Shown piece after piece: positions 19,551 to 23,352 of a DNA stretch of 23,352 nucleotides (positions are counted from its first letter, which is position 1; the number at the start of each line of letters is the position of its first letter). The position numbers were made by a program, and so were the translations under genes. Location of the stretch: NCBI RefSeq assembly GCF_000003605.2, contig NW_003135337.1, forward strand, positions 31,210-54,561, written 5' to 3'. This DNA is from Saccoglossus kowalevskii (taxonomy: Eukaryota; Hemichordata; Enteropneusta; Harrimaniidae). A model generated the notes under the pieces. It was given only the letters and a program-made list of their open reading frames with translations, did no database searches and had not been told where the DNA came from.

Positions 19551-19632
19551 CTACTGTGGCATTTATTTATCACACTGACAGAGGAACAGTCCGCTCTTGT
19601 GGATGGCAGCCATCTTGTTGACCTTTTGACCT
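19551..19632 (-). promoter_or_regulatory. Candidate promoter / noncoding first exon with YY1-like motif and DR2 half-sites
   Basis: Minus strand: AAGATGGCTGC (19617-19607) resembles the YY1 site often found just inside transcription starts. Immediately upstream, two AGGTCA half-sites separated by 2 bp (19632-19619) form a DR2 arrangement, a nuclear-receptor-type element. A possible donor GTAG/GTATTA follows at 19551. It could be a SHOC2 leader exon splicing to 17347. This is inference from motifs only. Confidence 0.25.
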
Positions 19633-20260
19633 CTATTACACATCAACAAATCCTCAGCTAAGCTAATACAACTAGTTAGTTTTTACTGACTGTAGGCGTG
19701 CAATGAAATGCCTGCACATACCACCTTGTTGACTCCCCTAAATCACATGAAATGTACAACAGACAAGTCTGACCTACGAAAACAGGCACAGTCAAAATTA
19801 AACAAAAATCGAAACAGAGACATATTTAACATATTTGCAAAAAATATTCTTTGGGTGAACTACAGTTTATTTTTGCATGCCTACAAAAATAATGGCATTG
19901 ATCCTTTCACCTACTAGTACCATAGTTATTAAATAAGAACTATTAAGTGTATGTACTCAGGAAAAAATTATTCAGAAGCCTTTTTTCAGTACCACCGACA
20001 CCAATGCATGTAATAATTTATTTGGCAAAAAATCTCACAAAAATTCAGAGATTTTTTTAAAAACTTTCAGTATAATATTACCCTGTTTAAATTTATTTGT
20101 TGCAGTCATAAAATAGACCAGTTGAAAACAGAAGTCCTTGTTGTATTCTCTTATTAAACCAATAAAAAAATAATAAAGACAGTTATCTTATTTTCTATAA
20201 GAAGATTGATTTGCATATGCAAATGCGTATTAAACGATATAATTTCACATATTGTTTTAC

Positions 20261-20374
20261 TAATATACGCACGACCGTGTCCATATAATAGTCGTATTCA
20301 AACAACTGGTACATGGTGAAGATAATGAGATACTTCTTGTCTGTCTGAGTGGCGCTGTACCGTCCAGTGCATTG
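20261..20374 (-). CDS. Unassigned coding-like block (38 codons), possible exon
   Basis: Bounded by a plausible acceptor (TTCCCGACAG ending at 20375) and a weaker donor (GTAAAA at 20260). The 114-nt frame is open and phase 0, with many C/G third positions unlike the AT-rich surroundings. The peptide includes Y-S-A-T-Q-T-D-K-K-Y-L-I-I-F-T-M-Y and E-Y-D-Y-Y-M-D-T-V-V-R-I-L. I do not recognise the family. Another frame starting near 20490 is open through the same DNA but reads less like protein. It could be an exon of a neighbouring gene or a retroposed fragment. Confidence 0.3.
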
Positions 20375-20823
20375 CTGTCGGGAACCAGCCGGGGTTTAAT
20401 ATTTACAATAAACATTTCTGTTGTGTGAGTGACTTGGCACCCTAGCTCGCTGTTCTTATGTTCCAAGTCCCTCGCCGTTGTCATGATCAAATAGAAACAG
20501 TGCGAAGCCTGGCACTAGTTTTAATATCAGGCCGACCTTGAACTGGCTGAAGCTTACTCTGCTGCATAAATGCAATCACGGTTAAATGTGTCCACACATC
20601 GAGGCGCGGTATGCATCGGCAACTGTATTTTTTAAAATTTAATAAAGATATGTTTAATATTGGGTTTGAGTTTGATCGAAATATAGAATCAGACGGCTAA
20701 TGGCCTTGCGCATATCGTACAGCGTAGCTTATATCTTGCACTCGACTCATCTTCGTTGTCGCAGAGCTGGTTGGGCACTCTATCTATATCCCACTGTTAT
20801 GCATTAATATAGACACAACTTAC

Positions 20824-21010
20824 CCGGATCTTCACACTGCACGGTCAGAAAATATTCTCTGCGTACGCTGCAATGTCAAAATTTTGCAAAGGAGGCTCGC
20901 GTTAAACGATTTTTAGTCAAAAACCGGGCGTTTTCTGTGTACGACAATGAAATGTTTTCCCATCAGGAAATGGAGCTGGGAGGTATGCGCACATAGATTG
21001 CGCAGTAACC
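20824..21010 (-). promoter_or_regulatory. Candidate SHOC2 first noncoding exon and promoter region
   Basis: A consensus donor on the minus strand (AAGATCCGG/GTAAGT, exon end 20824) follows a stretch visibly richer in CpG than the flanks (about 20690-21030). With the leader acceptor at 17348 on the same strand, this is the best candidate for the start of the SHOC2 transcript. The transcription start itself cannot be placed. Confidence 0.35.
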
Positions 21011-21555
21011 AAATGTAGTCGTCGACGTCATTTTCGTGTCAAGTCATGGGTCAAACGAAGTAAAAAGAAAAAAGTGAATCTTTGTCAGGTGACTCGGTTT
21101 GTTGGTAACCCCAATCGCCTGATTTTAATAACAGTGGCTATCCTTTTTTAATTTGTTTTGAATGTTACCACTTATTTATTTACTCCTAAATTCCGAGGCA
21201 TCGCGAAATTTGTTCATTAATATTTTAGAACTTTCATTTTCTCTTCCGTGTTGAATATATAACGCTTGAAAATTGCACTCCCTCTAGAAAACCAAATTAA
21301 GAATTTGTTACCAAACCAACAGATCATTTTTTCATGGTGATCCCAATAATCAGGAGGATGACTGTGTTCTGTGGAAATGCAACTTTAATTAAATGTGTAC
21401 CAAAGTGACGTGAGCTTGTGGCAACACATTGCTTAGAAATTAATATAAATATCTGCATTCATGCCAAACATTTTTTTTGTTATGTGCACACACATTTTCA
21501 TGAAGGTCTGTTAGAGAAATTTCGTAAAGGAAATAAAAATGTATATATAATAAGC

Positions 21556-21613
21556 CGAAATCTCGAAGTGATAAATCGAAATCTCGAAGTGATAAATCGA
21601 AATCTCGGGATAA
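21556..21613. repeat. 21-bp tandem repeat, about 2.8 units
   Basis: CGAAATCTCGAAGTGATAAA plus T starts at 21556, 21577 and 21598. The sequence is unrelated to the 21-bp intron 9 repeat. Confidence 0.9.
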
Positions 21614-22860
21614 TAAACAAAAGATGATTTTATAGTAAATAGGAGGGCACACCGCCGTACACCAATTAAACACAGTCCCTCAAAAACACAACACAGTAGA
21701 CTCATAATATAGCATTTTCCTTATTTTAACAAATCTTTTATTATTATTCCGTCAACAACACCTAGCAAGAATTATAAATTACTACTACCAGAGTTGTTAA
21801 GTCGTCATAGCTTTACATTGTCACATGACAATTTAAACCTCTAATTGCAAGTGAATTCATTTCAACAACAAATCCTCAAATATAACTTAATTTTGTTTTA
21901 ATAAATAAATAATTTCGGGAGCGAAATCCTATATATTACTGATGTTGCGCGCGTGATCAGTATGTGCTATTCAATTCATGGTAACTTAACGGTTACCGCA
22001 AACACAGTGACCATTGATATACTAGTAACTATTTTTTACGACCCCTGCCGTGAAGTTTTGGTTGTGAAATAATTAATTTTTAGTCAATTTGTTGGATATT
22101 CGGAATTGCCGGAACTTTAATCTCATATCCTATAAACCAAGCCATAAGTAAAGAGAAATGCATGAATGGGTTATATTGGACGTTACAAGGTTCGAAAACC
22201 GACCACTGACATCGAATTCCTAGTATATATCAAAGTGCATTGCATAAATTAAACATTTAAATCTAAGCAGGGGCGCTGCGTCTAGTACTATACCTTAAAC
22301 ATGATGTATTTTCCATAAACATATGCCTCACATATATCTAATTAATTAATCCATATATTTACTTTATAAATTGAATTTTTAACCCATTTTCGGGCAATTT
22401 TTTTTTTCTAGTGTATGTTTTTTCTTGTATTTGTTTTTGAATGACAAACCATGTTTTATTGTACTTTTGATCTATGTCCATTTTTAGAATACGATTTCAA
22501 TAAAAATGTTATTATTATGGAAGTATCTATATGGCGGGCGGGCGTTATATAGACAAGCCGGTAGGCTGGTTGGCGATCCGCTCCGCTCAAAAACAAGCAA
22601 CATGTTTTTGGCTGTTTCCATGGTGTGACATAAACGTGAAGCTAACGTCGGTTTATAACTAAATGGGCCCGTGTACGAAGTTCGCAAAAACCATTCAGTC
22701 TTTAGAAGTCATTTAGTTTATTACTAGGACGTATTCTGCTGTTGCATTTATTATTTCCAACCGTTTTGCGATAGTATTTTTTAGATTGAAGGCAGCATTT
22801 ACAGTTCATTCAAAGTTCAAAGTAAGTTCAAAGTTGCGTTTGAATTACGTCGATACAGTG
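21614..22860. other. Flank without recognised gene
   Basis: AT-rich sequence with no supported coding exon, RNA gene or delimited element. Confidence 0.45.
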
Positions 22861-22943
22861 TAACAATGTCGGCGCCGGTGATCTCTTACCAGTGCGCAAC
22901 GTAGCCAAAATAAAAAACATGATCATTTGAACACTTCTATTAC

Positions 22944-23321
22944 AAAATTGGTAGGAGGTAATACATTTGGGAAGAAAGTATCAAAAATCAGTTTTTGGAT
23001 GTTGCAATGGCAGTGGTGGGCTTGGATTTTTTCCAATTAGTGACGGTACGACCTACCTCTGAGGTATGAACAAAATCAGCCGAGCCGAAAAAATCACAGA
23101 GGAGTTAATAGCCGTTGCTGGTGAAAAGTTACCCCAACTTTGGGGTCAAATTTCGCCGTAATGAAAAAAGATATCAAAAATTCAAATAGTAACTTTGTGC
23201 TCACACTCAAGCTGAGTAGAATGAGCTATGTCTGAAGTGTTTTATCCTAAATTTGTAGGAGGAGATACATTTGGCGCAAAGCTATCCAAAAATCAGTTGT
23301 TTTTTGTTGCTATGGCAACAC
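22944..23321. repeat. Diverged pair of about 70-bp direct repeats
   Basis: AAATTGGTAGGAGGTAATAC and following bases (22944-23013) recur as AAATTTGTAGGAGGAGATAC and following (23249-23321). Shared blocks include ACATTTGG, CAAAAATCAGTT and GTTGCNATGGCA. Spacing is about 305 bp. This is probably a repeated module of an unclassified element that may continue past the window end. Confidence 0.6.
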
Positions 23322-23352
23322 ACACAAAACGACAAAAGTGATTATAAGGGCA

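Noticed and set aside
20260-20490. 76-codon minus-strand frame starting at ATG 20490
   Set aside because: The alternative frame through 20374-20261 looks more protein-like and has splice-like borders; the ATG-initiated frame reads as low-complexity Ser/Thr/Arg.
22866-22904. Possible plus-strand gene start ACAATGTCGGCGCCG
   Set aside because: The frame stops after 12 codons at TAG and no convincing donor precedes the stop. A minus-strand CTG/GTAAGAG donor overlaps it (exon end 22890), but neither can be supported further.

Overview
The window is eukaryotic. It is AT-rich, its one clear gene is split into 15 coding exons with GT-AG introns, and the rest is introns, minisatellites and decayed transposons. 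Gene structure and repeat types (non-LTR reverse transcriptase remnant, TA-flanked MITEs, a pogo/Tigger-like element) suggest an invertebrate animal, probably marine. I cannot name the species from this sequence.

The central feature is a complete minus-strand gene for the leucine-rich-repeat scaffold SHOC2 (SUR-8), coding from 17299 down to 5282. I assembled 15 exons by hand. All boundaries are GT-AG and all phases join, giving 544 residues. It matches SHOC2 from the short charged N-terminus, through about 20 LRRs, to the C-terminal [11 protein letters not shown] segment. Most exons carry one or two LRRs. SHOC2 is known to bind MRAS-GTP and the PP1 catalytic subunit and to dephosphorylate the inhibitory 14-3-3 site of RAF kinases.

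The introns hold the most unusual material. Intron 14 (5327-5869) has a 15-bp minisatellite that starts 6 nt past the exon 14 donor and keeps the SHOC2 frame open, plus a MITE. Intron 10 holds a 60-bp perfect copy of part of exon 6. Intron 9 is almost entirely a 2.7-kb, 21-bp minisatellite with a 420-bp higher-order period. Intron 7 holds a TA-flanked MITE. Intron 6 is about 90% a 30-bp minisatellite. Intron 3 holds a 1058-bp DNA transposon with perfect 24-bp inverted ends.

Left of the gene (1-5281, the 3' side of SHOC2) lie a frameshifted LINE reverse-transcriptase remnant at the window edge, microsatellites, a decaying 31-bp minisatellite and a cluster of four ATGCAAAT octamers. Right of the gene (17348-23352, the 5' side) lie a second copy of the intron-14 MITE, two candidate noncoding first exons or promoters (near 19600 and 20824), an unassigned coding-like block (20261-20374) and low-complexity DNA. 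No RNA genes, CRISPR arrays or prokaryotic-style systems were seen.
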